Shown here: piece by piece, positions 10,925 to 21,242 of the stretch
How the letters are laid out: every line of letters starts with the position of its first letter
How positions within the stretch are numbered: position 1 is the stretch's first letter
Origin: Pluralibacter sp. UBA7423
GTDB taxonomy: Bacteria; Pseudomonadota; Gammaproteobacteria; Enterobacterales; Enterobacteriaceae
Direction: 5' to 3'
Length of the DNA: 64,000 nucleotides
Assembly: GCA_002470465.1 (NCBI GenBank)
Contig: DKMD01000002.1
Span: forward strand, 53,326-117,325
Made by a program: the position numbers and the translations under genes
The notes under the pieces: generated by a model
What the model saw: only the letters and a program-made list of their open reading frames with translations
The model's database searches: none
Told to the model about the DNA's origin: nothing

Positions 10925-11659
10925 TCAGACCATGTACATCCCGCCGTTGACGTGCAGAGTTTCACCAGAGATGTAACCTGCTTCATCAGACGCTAAGAAT
11001 GCAACCGCACTGGCGATTTCTTTTGCATCGCCAAGGCGACCCGCTGGAACTTGCGCCAGAATACCCGCACGCTGATCGTCTGACAGCGCACGCGTCATGT
11101 CCGTTTCAATGAAGCCCGGAGCAACAACGTTCACCGTAATACCGCGGGACGCAACTTCACGCGCCAGCGATTTACTGAAACCGATCAAGCCCGCTTTCGC
11201 CGCAGCGTAGTTGGCCTGACCAGCATTTCCCATGGTACCAACCACAGAACCGATAGTGATAATACGACCATGACGCTTTTTCATCATAGCTCGCATTACC
11301 GCTTTTGACAGACGGAAAACTGATGACAGGTTGGTTTCGAGAATGTCGTTCCACTCATCATCTTTCATTCGCATTAACAGGTTATCGCGAGTGATTCCGG
11401 CATTATTGACCAGAATATCCACTTCGCCAAACTCTGCGCGAATATTTTCCAGAACAGATTCGATAGATGCCGGATCGGTCACATTCAACATCAGACCTTT
11501 ACCGTTTGCACCCAGATAATCGCTGATGGCCTGAGCACCATTTTCGCTGGTAGCGGTTCCGACAACTTTCGCGCCACGGGCAACGAGCGTTTCAGCGATA
11601 GCACGGCCAATGCCGCGGCTTGCACCGGTAACCAGCGCAACTTTTCCTTCAAAACTCAT
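10925..11659 (-). CDS. fabG: 3-oxoacyl-ACP reductase
   Basis: NADPH-dependent reductase of the elongation cycle (244 residues, SDR family). The cofactor motif GASRGIGRA lies at about 12-20, NNAG at about 86-89, and the catalytic set Ser-Tyr-Lys is in GSVVGTMGNAGQANYAAAKAG (about 138-155). The ATG at 11659 (MSFEGKVALVTG) is chosen over one 10 codons upstream because it matches E. coli and has AAGAGGAAA upstream. It begins 19 bp after fabD, in the plsX-fabH-fabD-fabG transcript. Confidence 0.98.
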   Translation of the reverse strand: MSFEGKVALVTGASRGIGRAIAETLVARGAKVVGTATSENGAQAISDYLGANGKGLMLNVTDPASIESVLENIRAEFGEVDILVNNAGITRDNLLMRMKDDEWNDILETNLSSVFRLSKAVMRAMMKKRHGRIITIGSVVGTMGNAGQANYAAAKAGLIGFSKSLAREVASRGITVNVVAPGFIETDMTRALSDDQRAGILAQVPAGRLGDAKEIASAVAFLASDEAGYISGETLHVNGGMYMV

Positions 11660-11678
11660 GGTTTTGCTTTTCCTCTTC

Positions 11679-12608
11679 TTATTGCTCAAGCGCCGCTGAC
11701 ATCGCCGCCGGCTCGTTAATGGCCGAGGCAGTCAGGGTGTCAACAATACGTTTTGTCAGCCCGGTGAGGACTTTACCCGGGCCCACTTCATACAGGTGTT
11801 CAACGCCCTGGGTAGCCATAAACTCAACGGTTTTGGTCCACTGTACCGGGCTGTAGAGCTGGCGAACCAGCGCATCACGAATCGCGTCTGCGGCCGCTTC
11901 ACACTTCACATCCACGTTATTGATAACCGGGATCTGCGGTGCATTAAAGGTGATTTTTGCGAGTTCAACAGCCAGCTTCTCAGCGGCAGGCTTCATTAGC
12001 GCACAGTGTGAAGGAACGCTCACCGGCAGAGGCAGCGCACGCTTAGCGCCCGAAGCTTTACAGGCGGCACCAGCACGCTCAACGGCTTCTTTGTGCCCGG
12101 CGATAACCACCTGGCCTGGAGAGTTGAAGTTTACCGGGGAAACCACCTGCCCTTCAGCAGACTCTTCGCATGCTTTGGCGATAGCTGCATCGTCCAGACC
12201 GATGATCGCAGACATGCCACCCGTACCTTCAGGCACGGCTTCCTGCATGAATTTTCCACGAAGTTCGACCAGCTTCACCGCATCAGCGAAGGCAATCACG
12301 CCAGCACAAACCAGCGCTGAGTATTCACCAAGGCTGTGACCAGCCATCAGCGCAGGCGCTTTACCGCCCTGCTGCTGCCAGACACGATACAGTGCGACGG
12401 AGGCAGTCAGCAGCGCAGGCTGAGTCTGCCAGGTTTTGTTCAGTTCTTCTGCCGGGCCCTGCTGGGTCAATGCCCACAGGTCATAGCCGAGCGCCGCAGA
12501 GGCTTCTGCGAAGGTTTCTTCGATAACCGGATAGCTCGCAGCCATATCGGCTAACATGCCAACGGTCTGAGACCCCTGTCCCGGAAACACAAATGCAAAT
12601 TGCGTCAT
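11679..12608 (-). CDS. fabD: Malonyl-CoA:ACP transacylase
   Basis: Transfers malonyl from CoA to ACP to supply the extender unit; 309 residues. The nucleophile elbow GHSLGEYSAL contains Ser-92; the catalytic His is in PSHCALM (about 201). Starts MTQFAFVFPGQGSQ at 12608, 14 bp after the fabH stop, and precedes fabG by 19 bp. Confidence 0.98.
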   Translation of the reverse strand: MTQFAFVFPGQGSQTVGMLADMAASYPVIEETFAEASAALGYDLWALTQQGPAEELNKTWQTQPALLTASVALYRVWQQQGGKAPALMAGHSLGEYSALVCAGVIAFADAVKLVELRGKFMQEAVPEGTGGMSAIIGLDDAAIAKACEESAEGQVVSPVNFNSPGQVVIAGHKEAVERAGAACKASGAKRALPLPVSVPSHCALMKPAAEKLAVELAKITFNAPQIPVINNVDVKCEAAADAIRDALVRQLYSPVQWTKTVEFMATQGVEHLYEVGPGKVLTGLTKRIVDTLTASAINEPAAMSAALEQ

Positions 12609-12622
12609 CTTATAATCCTTAA

Positions 12623-13576
12623 TTAGAAACGAACCAGTGCAGAGCCCCAGGTGAAACCACCGCCGAAGGCTTCGAGCAGCACAAGCTGACCGCGCTTAAT
12701 GCGGCCATCGCGTACGGCTTCATCAAACGCGCACGGCACGGATGCAGCGGAAGTGTTGCCATGACGATCGAGCGTGACAACCACGTTCTCCATCGGCATG
12801 CCCAGCTTTTTCGCCGTCGCGCTGATGATGCGCAGGTTAGCCTGATGCGGCACCAGCCAGTCGAGGGCAGTACGCTCAAGATGATTAGCCGCCAACGTCT
12901 CTTCAACGATGTTAGCCAGCTCTTTCACCGCGACCTTGAAGACTTCATTCCCTGCCATGGTCAGGTGAATCGAGTTTTCCGGATGAACGCGGTCTGCGTT
13001 CGGCAGCGTCAGCAGCTCGCCGTAGTTACCATCCGCATGCAGGTGCGTGGAGATGATCCCTGGCTCTTCTGAAGCACTGAGTACGACGGCTCCTGCGCCA
13101 TCGCCAAAAATAATGATCGTGCCGCGATCGGTTGGATCGCAGGTGCGAGCCAGCACGTCGGCACCGATAACCAGCGCGTGCTTCACGGCACCAGACTTCA
13201 CATACTGATCGGCAATGCTCAGCGCGTAGGTAAAGCCTGCGCAGGCGGCCGCAACGTCAAACGCCGGGCAACCCTTAATCCCCAGCATGGACTGGATTTG
13301 GCATGCGGCACTTGGGAAAGCATGGGTCGCAGATGTGGTTGCCACTATAATCAGGCCAATCTGTTCAGCATCGATACCCGCCATGTCCAGCGCGCGCTTA
13401 GCGGCTTCATAGCCCATGGTTGAGACAGTTTCATCTGGCGCGGCGATACGACGCTCACGGATACCTGTGCGGGTGACAATCCACTCGTCAGACGTATCCA
13501 CCATTTTTTCCAGATCGGCGTTCGTACGCACTTGTTCAGGCAGATAGCTGCCGGTACCTACAATCTTCGTATACAT
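12623..13576 (-). CDS. fabH: 3-oxoacyl-ACP synthase III
   Basis: KAS III starts fatty acid synthesis by condensing acetyl-CoA with malonyl-ACP; 317 residues. Catalytic residues are visible: Cys in DVAAACAGF (about 112), His in PHQANLRI (about 244) and Asn in GNTSAAS (about 274). Starts [15 protein letters not shown] at 13576, only 6 bp after the plsX stop, which suggests tight co-expression. Confidence 0.98.
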   Translation of the reverse strand: MYTKIVGTGSYLPEQVRTNADLEKMVDTSDEWIVTRTGIRERRIAAPDETVSTMGYEAAKRALDMAGIDAEQIGLIIVATTSATHAFPSAACQIQSMLGIKGCPAFDVAAACAGFTYALSIADQYVKSGAVKHALVIGADVLARTCDPTDRGTIIIFGDGAGAVVLSASEEPGIISTHLHADGNYGELLTLPNADRVHPENSIHLTMAGNEVFKVAVKELANIVEETLAANHLERTALDWLVPHQANLRIISATAKKLGMPMENVVVTLDRHGNTSAASVPCAFDEAVRDGRIKRGQLVLLEAFGGGFTWGSALVRF

Positions 13577-13582
13577 GTACGC

Positions 13583-14617
13583 TCAGTCTTTTGGTGGTAA
13601 TACAGATTCGAGGCGAGCGGCGATCCGCTGTGGGACCTCACGCTGCACCGCCTGCACTGCCTGTTCAATCGCCACGCTAAACGCGCGCTGATTGGCTGCA
13701 CCATGACTCTTAATCACCGTGCCGCGCAATCCTAACAGACAGGCGCCATTATACTGGTCGGGGTTGAGGTGACTGAATCGCCTTGAGAGGCTTTTTTGTA
13801 ACCAATGCTTCAAAATTTTCAGCCACCACGGTCGTTTTTTCCCCTCGCCCTGAGATTTCAGCAGGGAAAGAAACATTCTGACAACGCCTTCCATCGTTTT
13901 TAATGTGACGTTTCCCGTAAAACCGTCACAAACCAGCACATCAGTTTTGCCGGTTAATAATTCGTTGGCTTCGAGATAACCAATATAGTTGAGGGATTCG
14001 ACATTTTTCAGCATCGCAGAGGCATCGCGAATGCTGTCGAGCCCCTTGGTCTCTTCTTCGCCAATGTTCAGTAGCGCAACGCGCGGTTTCGAGATGCCAG
14101 CCACTTCTTCGGCCATCACGGCGCCCATCACCGCAAACTGCACCAGCATGGTACTGTCGCAATCGACGTTGGCACCTAAATCCAGCACCACCGTTTTGCC
14201 TTTTTGCTGATGCGGTAAAATCGTCACCAGCGCCGGGCGCTCAATCCCTTCAATAGGTTTAAGCAGTAATTTTGCCAGCCCCATCAGCGCACCGGTATTG
14301 CCGGCACTGACGCAGGCCTGGGCCCTTCCTTCTTTCACCAACTCAAGCGCAATACGCATCGAGCTTCCCCGGCTGTTGCGAATCGCCTGAGCCGGGCGGA
14401 CATCACTGGCAATAACTGACTGGGCAGGGATAATCTGCAGACGTGAACGTTGTTCGAAGTCAGCTTTGGCAAGTAATGGCGTTATGGTGTCGGGGTCACC
14501 GACGAGAAGAAGCGAGAGCTGTGGGTTAGCGTGCAGTGCCTGCAAGGCTGCAGGCACCGTCACGGAAGGGCCAAAATCGCCCCCCATGACATCCAACGCT
14601 AAGGTCAGACGTGTCAA
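13583..14617 (-). CDS. plsX: Phosphate acyltransferase PlsX
   Basis: Makes acyl-phosphate from acyl-ACP, linking fatty acid and phospholipid synthesis; peripheral membrane enzyme. 344 residues starting [17 protein letters not shown], with conserved [41 protein letters not shown] and [10 protein letters not shown] segments. The C-terminus ends ESVLPPKD, about a dozen residues shorter than I recall for E. coli, in a poorly conserved tail. Follows rpmF after an 80-bp gap with two hairpins. Confidence 0.96.
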   Translation of the reverse strand: MTRLTLALDVMGGDFGPSVTVPAALQALHANPQLSLLLVGDPDTITPLLAKADFEQRSRLQIIPAQSVIASDVRPAQAIRNSRGSSMRIALELVKEGRAQACVSAGNTGALMGLAKLLLKPIEGIERPALVTILPHQQKGKTVVLDLGANVDCDSTMLVQFAVMGAVMAEEVAGISKPRVALLNIGEEETKGLDSIRDASAMLKNVESLNYIGYLEANELLTGKTDVLVCDGFTGNVTLKTMEGVVRMFLSLLKSQGEGKKRPWWLKILKHWLQKSLSRRFSHLNPDQYNGACLLGLRGTVIKSHGAANQRAFSVAIEQAVQAVQREVPQRIAARLESVLPPKD

Positions 14618-14644
14618 GGTTTCGTCGCCGCCTGGTTCGGTGTA

Positions 14645-14697
14645 TCCCCCGCTTGCGCGGGGAAATCCTCACTAAGCTTCATCACGCTTGCGCGTGA

Positions 14698-14698
<1 letters not shown>
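14645..14698 (-). other. Twin GNRA-capped stem-loops between rpmF and plsX
   Basis: In the minus-strand RNA, two stems carry the same cap: AUCACGC-GCAA-GCGUGAU (14698-14681), which touches the rpmF stop codon, and CCCCGC-GCAA-GCGGGG (14662-14647). Both loops are GCAA, a GNRA tetraloop. No U-run follows, so these are not terminators; they may stabilise or process the rpmF-plsX junction. Confidence 0.6.
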
Positions 14699-14883
<185 letters not shown>

Positions 14884-14887
14884 TCAA

Positions 14888-15409
14888 TTACTTACGCTTT
14901 AAGCTGGCTAATACGGCAAATGGGTTTGGTTTTTGTGCCTCTTCAGGCAGTTCGCCAAAGACCATGTCCGCGTCGGACACTTCACAGTGTTCAGAATCAT
15001 GCACCGGAACCACAGGCAAAGAGAGGATAATTTCATCCTCGACTAAAGCCCGCAGATCGATTTCACCGTATTCGTTAACCTGAATCGGTTCATACGCTTC
15101 CGGGAGTGCTTCAGCCTGCTCATCATTTTTGACCGGGCTGAAACAATACGTTGTGTGAACGGCAAGGGGGAACGGTTTCCCGCAGCGCTGGCATTCGAGA
15201 GTCACCGCCACCTTTGCATCGCCCTTAATAACGGCGAGACGCTGGTTGTCGATGGCGAACGTCATGTCGCATTCCACATCACTGTCCACACTGACTACAG
15301 ACTCGGCAAGACGCTCCACCTGCTCCGGGGTGTAAACACCCTCGTAGTCGAGGCGTTTTTGAGCGGTGCGAACCGGATCAAGAGTCAGGGGTAATTTTAC
15401 CTTTTGCAT
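14888..15409 (-). CDS. yceD: YceD (DUF177) large-subunit rRNA accumulation protein
   Basis: 173 residues beginning [27 protein letters not shown]177 family, with the C-x2-C motif in [12 protein letters not shown] (about 73-83) and an acidic [18 protein letters not shown] segment. Linked in other bacteria to 23S rRNA accumulation; the mechanism is not established. First gene of the yceD-rpmF-plsX-fabHDG transcript and divergent from yceF. Confidence 0.93.
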   Translation of the reverse strand: MQKVKLPLTLDPVRTAQKRLDYEGVYTPEQVERLAESVVSVDSDVECDMTFAIDNQRLAVIKGDAKVAVTLECQRCGKPFPLAVHTTYCFSPVKNDEQAEALPEAYEPIQVNEYGEIDLRALVEDEIILSLPVVPVHDSEHCEVSDADMVFGELPEEAQKPNPFAVLASLKRK

Positions 15410-15441
15410 AGGGCGCGCATATTAACTTTGTAACGTCATAG

Positions 15442-15550
15442 AGTCAAAGAAAAAGGCACCCGCGGGAGCCTTTTGCCAATTATTCGCACACATTGCGGCC
15501 TGTAGTTTAAAATGTCGCAATCCGAATCACCAGATCCTGGTTAAAAAATT
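15442..15550 (-). ncRNA. sraB: Candidate SraB small RNA / terminated leader of yceD
   Basis: E. coli encodes the small RNA SraB between yceF and yceD, read toward yceD. Here the same gap holds, on the minus strand, a conserved stretch (ACTACAGGCCGCAATGTG, about 15508-15491) followed by a terminator, stem AAAAGGC-n-CCC / GGG-n-GCCTTTT, then TTTTTCTTT (to about 15442). Transcripts entering it would either stop or continue into yceD. The 5' end is not defined by the sequence and may lie inside yceF. Confidence 0.5.
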
Positions 15551-16135
15551 ATGCCGCAGCTTATTCTAGCCTCCACCTCACCTTATCGCCGCGAACTGCT
15601 GAAAAAGCTCGAGGTCCCCTTCCAGTGCGCCGCTCCTGAAGTTGATGAGCTTGCCCTGCCCGGCGAATCTCCGCGTCAGCTCGTATTAAGACTGGCCCAG
15701 GCCAAAGCGATGGCGCTGGCAAAACGCTTCCCCGATCATCTTATTATTGGATCCGATCAGGTCTGCGTGCTGGGTGGGAAAATTGCCGGTAAACCGCACA
15801 CCGAAGAAAAGGCGCGTAGCCAGCTGCGTGAGGCCAGTGGACACGTCGTGACCTTCTATACAGGACTGGCGCTCTATAACAGCGCTAACGGTCACCTGCA
15901 AACCGAATGCGAGCCGTTTGACGTTCACTTTCGTCATCTGAGCGACGCTGAGATTCATCATTACATCCAGAAAGAGCAGCCGCTGAACTGTGCCGGCAGC
16001 TTTAAGAGTGAAGGGTTAGGTATTTCTCTGTTCGAGCGTCTGGATGGGCGCGATCCGAACACGCTGATAGGGTTGCCGCTGATTGCCTTATGCAAAATGC
16101 TGCGTAATGAGCAGTTTAATCCGCTATTACGTTGA
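15551..16135 (+). CDS. yceF: Maf-family nucleotide pyrophosphatase YceF
   Basis: 194-residue Maf/Ham1-like pyrophosphatase; the E. coli enzyme hydrolyses 7-methyl-GTP, a likely housecleaning role for modified nucleotides. The N-terminal [14 protein letters not shown] substrate loop and the catalytic Asp in [13 protein letters not shown] (about 69) are seen, along with the conserved [12 protein letters not shown] and [12 protein letters not shown]. Starts at 15551 with ATGCCGCAGC; no strong Shine-Dalgarno. Confidence 0.94.
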   Translation: MPQLILASTSPYRRELLKKLEVPFQCAAPEVDELALPGESPRQLVLRLAQAKAMALAKRFPDHLIIGSDQVCVLGGKIAGKPHTEEKARSQLREASGHVVTFYTGLALYNSANGHLQTECEPFDVHFRHLSDAEIHHYIQKEQPLNCAGSFKSEGLGISLFERLDGRDPNTLIGLPLIALCKMLRNEQFNPLLR

Positions 16136-16183
16136 CTGAACAACGTCGGGGGACTGCGCTCACCCGACCGACAAATAGCAGAA

Positions 16184-16199
16184 CGCCCCTTTCGGGGCG
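16184..16199. terminator. Hairpin between convergent yceF and rluC
   Basis: Stem CGCCCC/GGGGCG with a short TTTC loop lies midway between the stops of yceF and rluC. No clear T-run on either side, so it is a weak or RNA-3'-end-stabilising structure serving both genes. Confidence 0.6.
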
Positions 16200-16207
16200 C
16201 TGGGGTA

Positions 16208-17161
16208 TCACTTCTGGCTTCGTAACACCTTCAGACAGTGCTTGAGCCCATTGTCCATTGGCGCTTCAATACGCAGCGTTTCACCTGTTCCAGGATGCGT
16301 AAACTTCAGCGCGGCGGCGTGCAGGAACAGGCGGTTTAATCCTGTGCCTGCCAGTTGCTTATCAAACTCCCGGTCGCCATATCTGTCGTCAAACGCAATC
16401 GGATGACCGGCGTGAAGCGTATGAACGCGGATCTGGTGGGTTCGTCCGGTTACCGGGCTACAGCGAACCAGCGTCGCAAACTCAAATCGCTCTTCAACCT
16501 TAAAACGGGTTTCCGAAGGTTTTCCTTCCTGGCTGACGCGCACGATGCGCTCGCCGCTTTGCAGAATGTTTTTCAGTAATGGTGCCTGCACCACTTTCGT
16601 ATGCGACTGCCACTGGCCGCGAACCAGCGCCAGATAATCTTTCTGCATACCTTTCTCACGCAGCTGCTCGTGTAATGAGCGAAGCGCAGAACGTTTCTTC
16701 GCAACCAGCAGCACGCCTGATGTATCGCGGTCAAGACGATGTACCAGTTCAAGGAACCGCGCTTCAGGGCGCAGCGCACGCAGCCCTTCAATCACGCCGA
16801 AGCTCAAGCCGCTGCCGCCATGCACCGCCGTGCCTGATGGCTTATTCAGCACCAGAATATGGTCATCTTCATAAAGGATAACGTCGCTCAGTGCGGCAAC
16901 TTTTTGCAGATGCGGCGATACCGCGTCCTCTTCACGTTCGGCTACGCGCACCGGCGGGATACGCACTTCATCGCCCGCTTCCAGCTTATATTCCGGCTTC
17001 ACGCGCTTTTTATTTACGCGCACTTCACCTTTACGCAGGATGCGATAAATCATGCTTTTTGGCACGCCCTTCAGCTGGGTGCGCAAAAAGTTGTCAATTC
17101 GTTGCCCCGCCTCATCGTCGGCGATGGCAACCATTTTTACGGTCGGTGTCTCAGTTTTCAT
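16208..17161 (-). CDS. rluC: 23S rRNA pseudouridine synthase RluC (U955, U2504, U2580)
   Basis: RluA-family enzyme, 317 residues. An N-terminal S4 RNA-binding domain (about 20-80, RIDNFLRTQLKGVPKSMIYR, KGEVRVNKKR) is followed by the catalytic domain with Asp in HRLDRDTSG (about 144) and the RTHQIRVH motif. Starts MKTETPTVKMVAI at 17161. Divergent from rne across a 694-bp gap, the same layout as in E. coli. Confidence 0.96.
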   Translation of the reverse strand: MKTETPTVKMVAIADDEAGQRIDNFLRTQLKGVPKSMIYRILRKGEVRVNKKRVKPEYKLEAGDEVRIPPVRVAEREEDAVSPHLQKVAALSDVILYEDDHILVLNKPSGTAVHGGSGLSFGVIEGLRALRPEARFLELVHRLDRDTSGVLLVAKKRSALRSLHEQLREKGMQKDYLALVRGQWQSHTKVVQAPLLKNILQSGERIVRVSQEGKPSETRFKVEERFEFATLVRCSPVTGRTHQIRVHTLHAGHPIAFDDRYGDREFDKQLAGTGLNRLFLHAAALKFTHPGTGETLRIEAPMDNGLKHCLKVLRSQK

Positions 17162-17494
17162 GGGGGGCGATTCTAAAGAGGCACAGGCATTCGCGCCACT
17201 CCTTTTTCTGTGCTTATATTAACTTCGTTGCGGTACTCATTTTTTGATGCACTGACTGGATTGCTGCTTATTAGAGCAATCGGTTCCGGGAAGTGAAAAA
17301 ACTGTGAGTAACTGGGTGATAAATGGTAAAAGTCATCTTGCTATAACAAGGTTAGCAGGGAATAATGATGCCGTTTTCCGTGCTGAGTCCTTGTAAGTAC
17401 AAGCAGTAAACGGAATGACCCATTTTGTCTGAACGATTTTTTATGCAGCAATGGCGTAAGACGTATTTATCTTTCAGACAGTTAGCGGGCTGCG

Positions 17495-17855
17495 GGTTGC
17501 AGTCCTTACCGGTTGATACTCTCTATTTCAAGCTGCAGGAAGGCGGCAAACCTGGGATCTCCAGGCGCTACTCCAGTAGATGGCTGGGGTAAGCAGGTGA
17601 AGCCAACGCACCTGCAACTTGAAAGACTATGAGTATAGAAGGAACCTTCTCTGGAGAATTTTCCCAGGCTGTTCCCCTGAATAATTGCGCTGTGTTTCCG
17701 TTTGAAACACAGGCTACCGACACTTTGCGCCTCTTAAGCGAGCGACAACCGTGAGGTTGGCGACGTGAACAGTCACGAGGCCATCGGTTTACCCCCGGCA
17801 AGGAAAACTCTGCCCGTAGCTTAGTCGTCAATGCAAGAATAATGAGTAAGTTACG
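17495..17855 (+). promoter_or_regulatory. rne 5' untranslated leader (RNase E autoregulation)
   Basis: The 694 bp between rluC and rne contain no credible gene. The last ~360 bp are strongly like the E. coli rne leader. hp2 is the 9-bp stem CTGTGTTTC/GAAACACAG (17690-17712), the element RNase E binds to cut its own message; hp3 includes CAACC-GTGA-GGTTG (17746-17759). The left boundary is set from the E. coli start site and is approximate. The stretch 17162-17494 should hold rne and rluC promoters, but I cannot place them. Confidence 0.8.
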
Positions 17856-20800
17856 ATGAAAAGAATGTTAATCAACGCCACTCAGCAAGAAGAGTTGCGT
17901 GTCGCCCTCGTTGATGGGCAGCGTCTGTACGATCTGGATATCGAAAGCCCAGGACACGAACAGAAAAAAGCGAACATCTACAAAGGCAAAATTACCCGTA
18001 TTGAACCCAGCCTTGAAGCCGCATTCGTTGACTACGGTGCCGAGCGTCACGGTTTCCTCCCCCTCAAAGAAATCGCCCGCGAATACTTCCCTGCTAACTA
18101 CAATGCTCATGGCCGCCCGAACATCAAAGATGTGCTGCGTGAAGGCCAGGAAGTCATTGTGCAGATCGATAAAGAAGAGCGTGGCAACAAAGGCGCAGCG
18201 CTGACTACCTTTATCAGCCTTGCGGGCAGCTATCTGGTACTGATGCCGAACAACCCACGCGCCGGTGGTATTTCCCGTCGCATCGAAGGTGACGATCGTA
18301 CCGAACTGAAAGAAGCCCTTTCCAGCCTGCAGCTGCCGGACGGCATGGGCCTGATCGTGCGCACCGCAGGCGTCGGCAAATCTGCCGAAGCGCTGCAGTG
18401 GGATCTCAGCTTCCGCCTGAAGCACTGGGAAGCCATCCAGAAAGCCTCCGAAAGCCGTCCTGCTCCGTTCCTGATTCACCAGGAAAGTAACGTTATCGTG
18501 CGTGCTTTCCGTGACTACCTGCGTCAGGACATCGGCGAAATCCTCATTGATAACCCGAAAGTGCTTGAGCTGGCTCGCCAGCACATCGCCGCGCTCGGTC
18601 GTCCGGATTTCAGCAGCAAAATTAAGCTCTACACCGGTGAAATCCCGCTGTTCAGCCACTATCAAATCGAGTCGCAGATTGAATCTGCGTTCCAGCGCGA
18701 AGTGCGTCTGCCGTCCGGTGGTTCTATCGTTATCGACAGTACCGAAGCGCTGACCGCTATCGACATTAACTCCGCGCGTGCAACCCGCGGTGGCGACATC
18801 GAAGAAACCGCTTTCAACACCAACCTGGAAGCAGCCGATGAAATCGCTCGCCAGCTGCGTCTGCGTGACCTCGGCGGCCTGATCGTTATCGACTTTATCG
18901 ACATGACGCCAGTTCGTCACCAGCGTGCGGTGGAAAACCGTCTGCGTGAAGCCGTCCGTCAGGATCGTGCGCGCATTCAGATCAGCCACATCTCTCGCTT
19001 CGGCCTGCTGGAGATGTCCCGTCAGCGCCTGAGCCCGTCGCTCGGTGAGTCCAGCCATCACGTTTGCCCACGCTGTAGCGGCACCGGCACCATCCGTGAT
19101 AACGAATCTCTGGCGCTGTCTATTCTGCGTCTGATTGAAGAAGAAGCGCTGAAAGAGAACACCCAGGAAGTCCACGCGATCGTTCCTGTTCAGGTAGCGT
19201 CTTACCTGCTGAACGAAAAACGTGCGGCCATCAGCGCCATCGAAACCCGTCAGGGTGGCGTGCGCTGCATCGTCGTACCAAACGATCAGATGGAAACCCC
19301 ACACTACTCCGTGCTGCGCGTTCGTAAAGGCGAAGAGACTCAGACCCTGAGCTATCTGCTGCCGAAACTGCACGAAGAAGAGATGGCAATGCCGTCTGAG
19401 GATGAACCAGCTGAACGTAAACGCCCTGAGCAGCCTGCTCTGGCAACGTTCGTGATGCCGGATGCACCTCCTGCACCGGTCGCTGAAGTGGCGAAAGCCG
19501 CTGCACCGGAAGCAAAAGCAGTAGCCCCTGCTGCACCGGGTCTGGTTTCCCGCATTCTCGGTGCGCTGAAGTCAATGTTCAGCAGCGAAGCGCCAGCCGT
19601 GGCTGAGCCTGAACCGGTTAAAAAAGAAGAGAAACCAGAGCGCCAGCAGGATCGTCGCCGTTCTCGTCAGTCTAACCGCCGCGACCGTAATGACCGTGAT
19701 CGCAACGACCGTCGCGATAACCGTGGCGAGCGTGGTGACCGCGATAATCGTGGTGAGAACAGCGAAGGTCGCGAAGACAACCGCCGCAACCGTCGTGAGA
19801 AGCCGCAGCAGAACGCTGAAACCCGTGAAGCACGCCAGCAGAACGTGGTGGAAGACGCAGATAAAGCGAAATCCCGCGACGAGCAGCCGCCGCGCCGTGA
19901 ACGTAACCGTCGTCGTAATGATGACAAGCGTCAGGCACAGCCGGACGTAAAAGTTCAGGCCGAGCAGCCAGTTCAGGAAACCGAACAGGAAGAACGCGTT
20001 CAGACTATGCCGCGTCGCAAGCAGCGTAACCTGGCGCAGAAAGTCCGCATCGAAACCGCCGCAGAAACCGCGGAAAGAACCGCAGCTGTTGGTGAAACCG
20101 CAGCCCCGCTTGAAGCTGTTCCGGCTACCAGCACTGAGCTTGCTAAAGTCGATCTGCCAGCCGTCGTTGACGTACAGGCTGAAGACGAAAACGCAGAAGG
20201 TCGTGATACCGCAGGCATGCCGCGTCGCTCCCGTCGTTCTCCGCGCCACCTGCGCGTGAGCGGCCAGCGTCGTCGTCGCTACCGCGATGAGCGTTACCCG
20301 ACCCAGTCCGCCATGCCGCTGACCGTTGCCTGCGCATCGCCAGAAATGGCTTCCGGTAAAGTGTGGATCAGCTATCCGGTGGCTCGCGCTCAGGAGAACC
20401 TGGCAGAAGAGACTCGCGAACAGGAAACCGTTGCGCCAGTCATTGAAATTGCCCCGGTCGAAGCGCCAGCGCCAGTTGCTGAAGCAGCTGCACCAGTCGC
20501 AGCTGATGAACCTGCTGTAGTGGCAGAACCGCAGGCAGTGGAAGCTGAAGTAACAGCACCTGTTGTGGAAACCACGCATCCGGAAGTGATTGCTGCGCCT
20601 GTTGATGAAGCGCCGCAGATCATTGCTGAAGTGGATGCTGTTGTCGCAGAAACCGTAGCGGAAGAAGCGAAACCAGCCGTGGCAGAGCCCGCCGCAGTGG
20701 AAGAAGTGGAAAGCGTTATCGCTGCAGCTCAGCCAGCGGCGGTAGAAGCGCCAGCGCCAGTTGCCGCACCAGCTCCGGCAGTTGAAACGCCGGTCAAGGC

Positions 20801-21011
20801 TGCCGTTGCTGAACAACCAGCCGTGGTCGCTAACAAACACGCAACCGCCCCGATGACGCGTGCACCAGCACCGGAATATGTGCCGGAAGCACCGCGTCAC
20901 AGCGACTGGGTTCGCCCGGCCTTCGGCTTCGAAGGTAAAGGCGCAGCCGGTGGCCACAGCGCCACCCACACGGCAACCGCCGGCCCTACTCGCCCACAGT
21001 CAAACGACTAA
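17856..21011 (+). CDS. rne: Ribonuclease E
   Basis: Essential endoribonuclease and degradosome scaffold at the inner membrane; 1051 residues (E. coli 1061). The N-terminal catalytic half has the S1 domain (about 37-119), catalytic Asp-303 (TAIDINSAR) and Asp-346 (IVIDFIDM), and the zinc-link Cys pair CPRCSGTG (about 404-407) that holds the tetramer. The C-terminal half is low-complexity: an Arg-rich RNA-binding block ([13 protein letters not shown], about 610-700), a second basic block ([20 protein letters not shown]) in the RhlB/RNA-binding area, Ala/Val/Pro/Glu-rich linkers, and the conserved PNPase-binding tail ([24 protein letters not shown]). Differences from E. coli lie mostly in the linkers. 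Confidence 0.98.
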   Translation: MKRMLINATQQEELRVALVDGQRLYDLDIESPGHEQKKANIYKGKITRIEPSLEAAFVDYGAERHGFLPLKEIAREYFPANYNAHGRPNIKDVLREGQEVIVQIDKEERGNKGAALTTFISLAGSYLVLMPNNPRAGGISRRIEGDDRTELKEALSSLQLPDGMGLIVRTAGVGKSAEALQWDLSFRLKHWEAIQKASESRPAPFLIHQESNVIVRAFRDYLRQDIGEILIDNPKVLELARQHIAALGRPDFSSKIKLYTGEIPLFSHYQIESQIESAFQREVRLPSGGSIVIDSTEALTAIDINSARATRGGDIEETAFNTNLEAADEIARQLRLRDLGGLIVIDFIDMTPVRHQRAVENRLREAVRQDRARIQISHISRFGLLEMSRQRLSPSLGESSHHVCPRCSGTGTIRDNESLALSILRLIEEEALKENTQEVHAIVPVQVASYLLNEKRAAISAIETRQGGVRCIVVPNDQMETPHYSVLRVRKGEETQTLSYLLPKLHEEEMAMPSEDEPAERKRPEQPALATFVMPDAPPAPVAEVAKAAAPEAKAVAPAAPGLVSRILGALKSMFSSEAPAVAEPEPVKKEEKPERQQDRRRSRQSNRRDRNDRDRNDRRDNRGERGDRDNRGENSEGREDNRRNRREKPQQNAETREARQQNVVEDADKAKSRDEQPPRRERNRRRNDDKRQAQPDVKVQAEQPVQETEQEERVQTMPRRKQRNLAQKVRIETAAETAERTAAVGETAAPLEAVPATSTELAKVDLPAVVDVQAEDENAEGRDTAGMPRRSRRSPRHLRVSGQRRRRYRDERYPTQSAMPLTVACASPEMASGKVWISYPVARAQENLAEETREQETVAPVIEIAPVEAPAPVAEAAAPVAADEPAVVAEPQAVEAEVTAPVVETTHPEVIAAPVDEAPQIIAEVDAVVAETVAEEAKPAVAEPAAVEEVESVIAAAQPAAVEAPAPVAAPAPAVETPVKAAVAEQPAVVANKHATAPMTRAPAPEYVPEAPRHSDWVRPAFGFEGKGAAGGHSATHTATAGPTRPQSND

Positions 21012-21028
21012 GCGACAAAAGCCTCACT

Positions 21029-21052
21029 AAACCGCCTTCGGGCGGTTTTTTT
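21029..21052 (+). terminator. Rho-independent terminator of rne
   Basis: Stem AACCGCC/GGCGGTT with TTCG tetraloop followed by seven T, 18 bp after the rne stop. Confidence 0.95.
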
Positions 21053-21071
21053 ATGTCCTGAGACATCCCTG

Positions 21072-21144
21072 ATGCCGGATGGCGCTTCGCTAATCCGGCC
21101 TACAAATCCCCCGTAGGTCAGGTAAGCGCAGCGCCGCCTGGCAG
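21072..21144. repeat. REP pair (BIME) between rne and flgL
   Basis: Two inverted REP units: GCCGGATGGCGCTTCGCT...CCGGCCTACAA (21074-21105) and GTAGGTCAGGTAAGCGCAG...CCTGGC (21113-21142). Typical enterobacterial REP consensus, lying between two convergent genes. Confidence 0.9.
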
Positions 21145-21167
21145 CGTTTTGTCGCCCGTAATCAGAT

Positions 21168-21202
21168 AAAAAAAAGCCCGCGCCGGGGTGAGTGGCGCGG
21201 GC
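21168..21202 (-). terminator. Rho-independent terminator of flgL (end of the flgB-L operon)
   Basis: 9-bp G+C stem GCCCGCGCC/GGCGCGGGC followed on the minus strand by eight T. In E. coli the flgL 3' end yields the FlgO small RNA; the 40 nt between the flgL stop and this stem could do the same here. Confidence 0.92.
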
Positions 21203-21242
21203 ACAGAGAACATGGCTTTTTCAGGGCATGTTCAAAACCGGG

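Noticed and set aside
17568..17831. Minus-strand 87-codon frame in the rne leader, similar to the old E. coli yceQ call
   Set aside because: It is antisense to the conserved autoregulatory rne leader; conservation is explained by RNA structure (hp2/hp3), and there is no ribosome site or protein family.
17868..20969. Very long minus-strand frames opposite rne (about 501 and 465 codons)
   Set aside because: Frame openness comes from rne codon bias and its repetitive C-terminal half; the translations are low-complexity and match no family.
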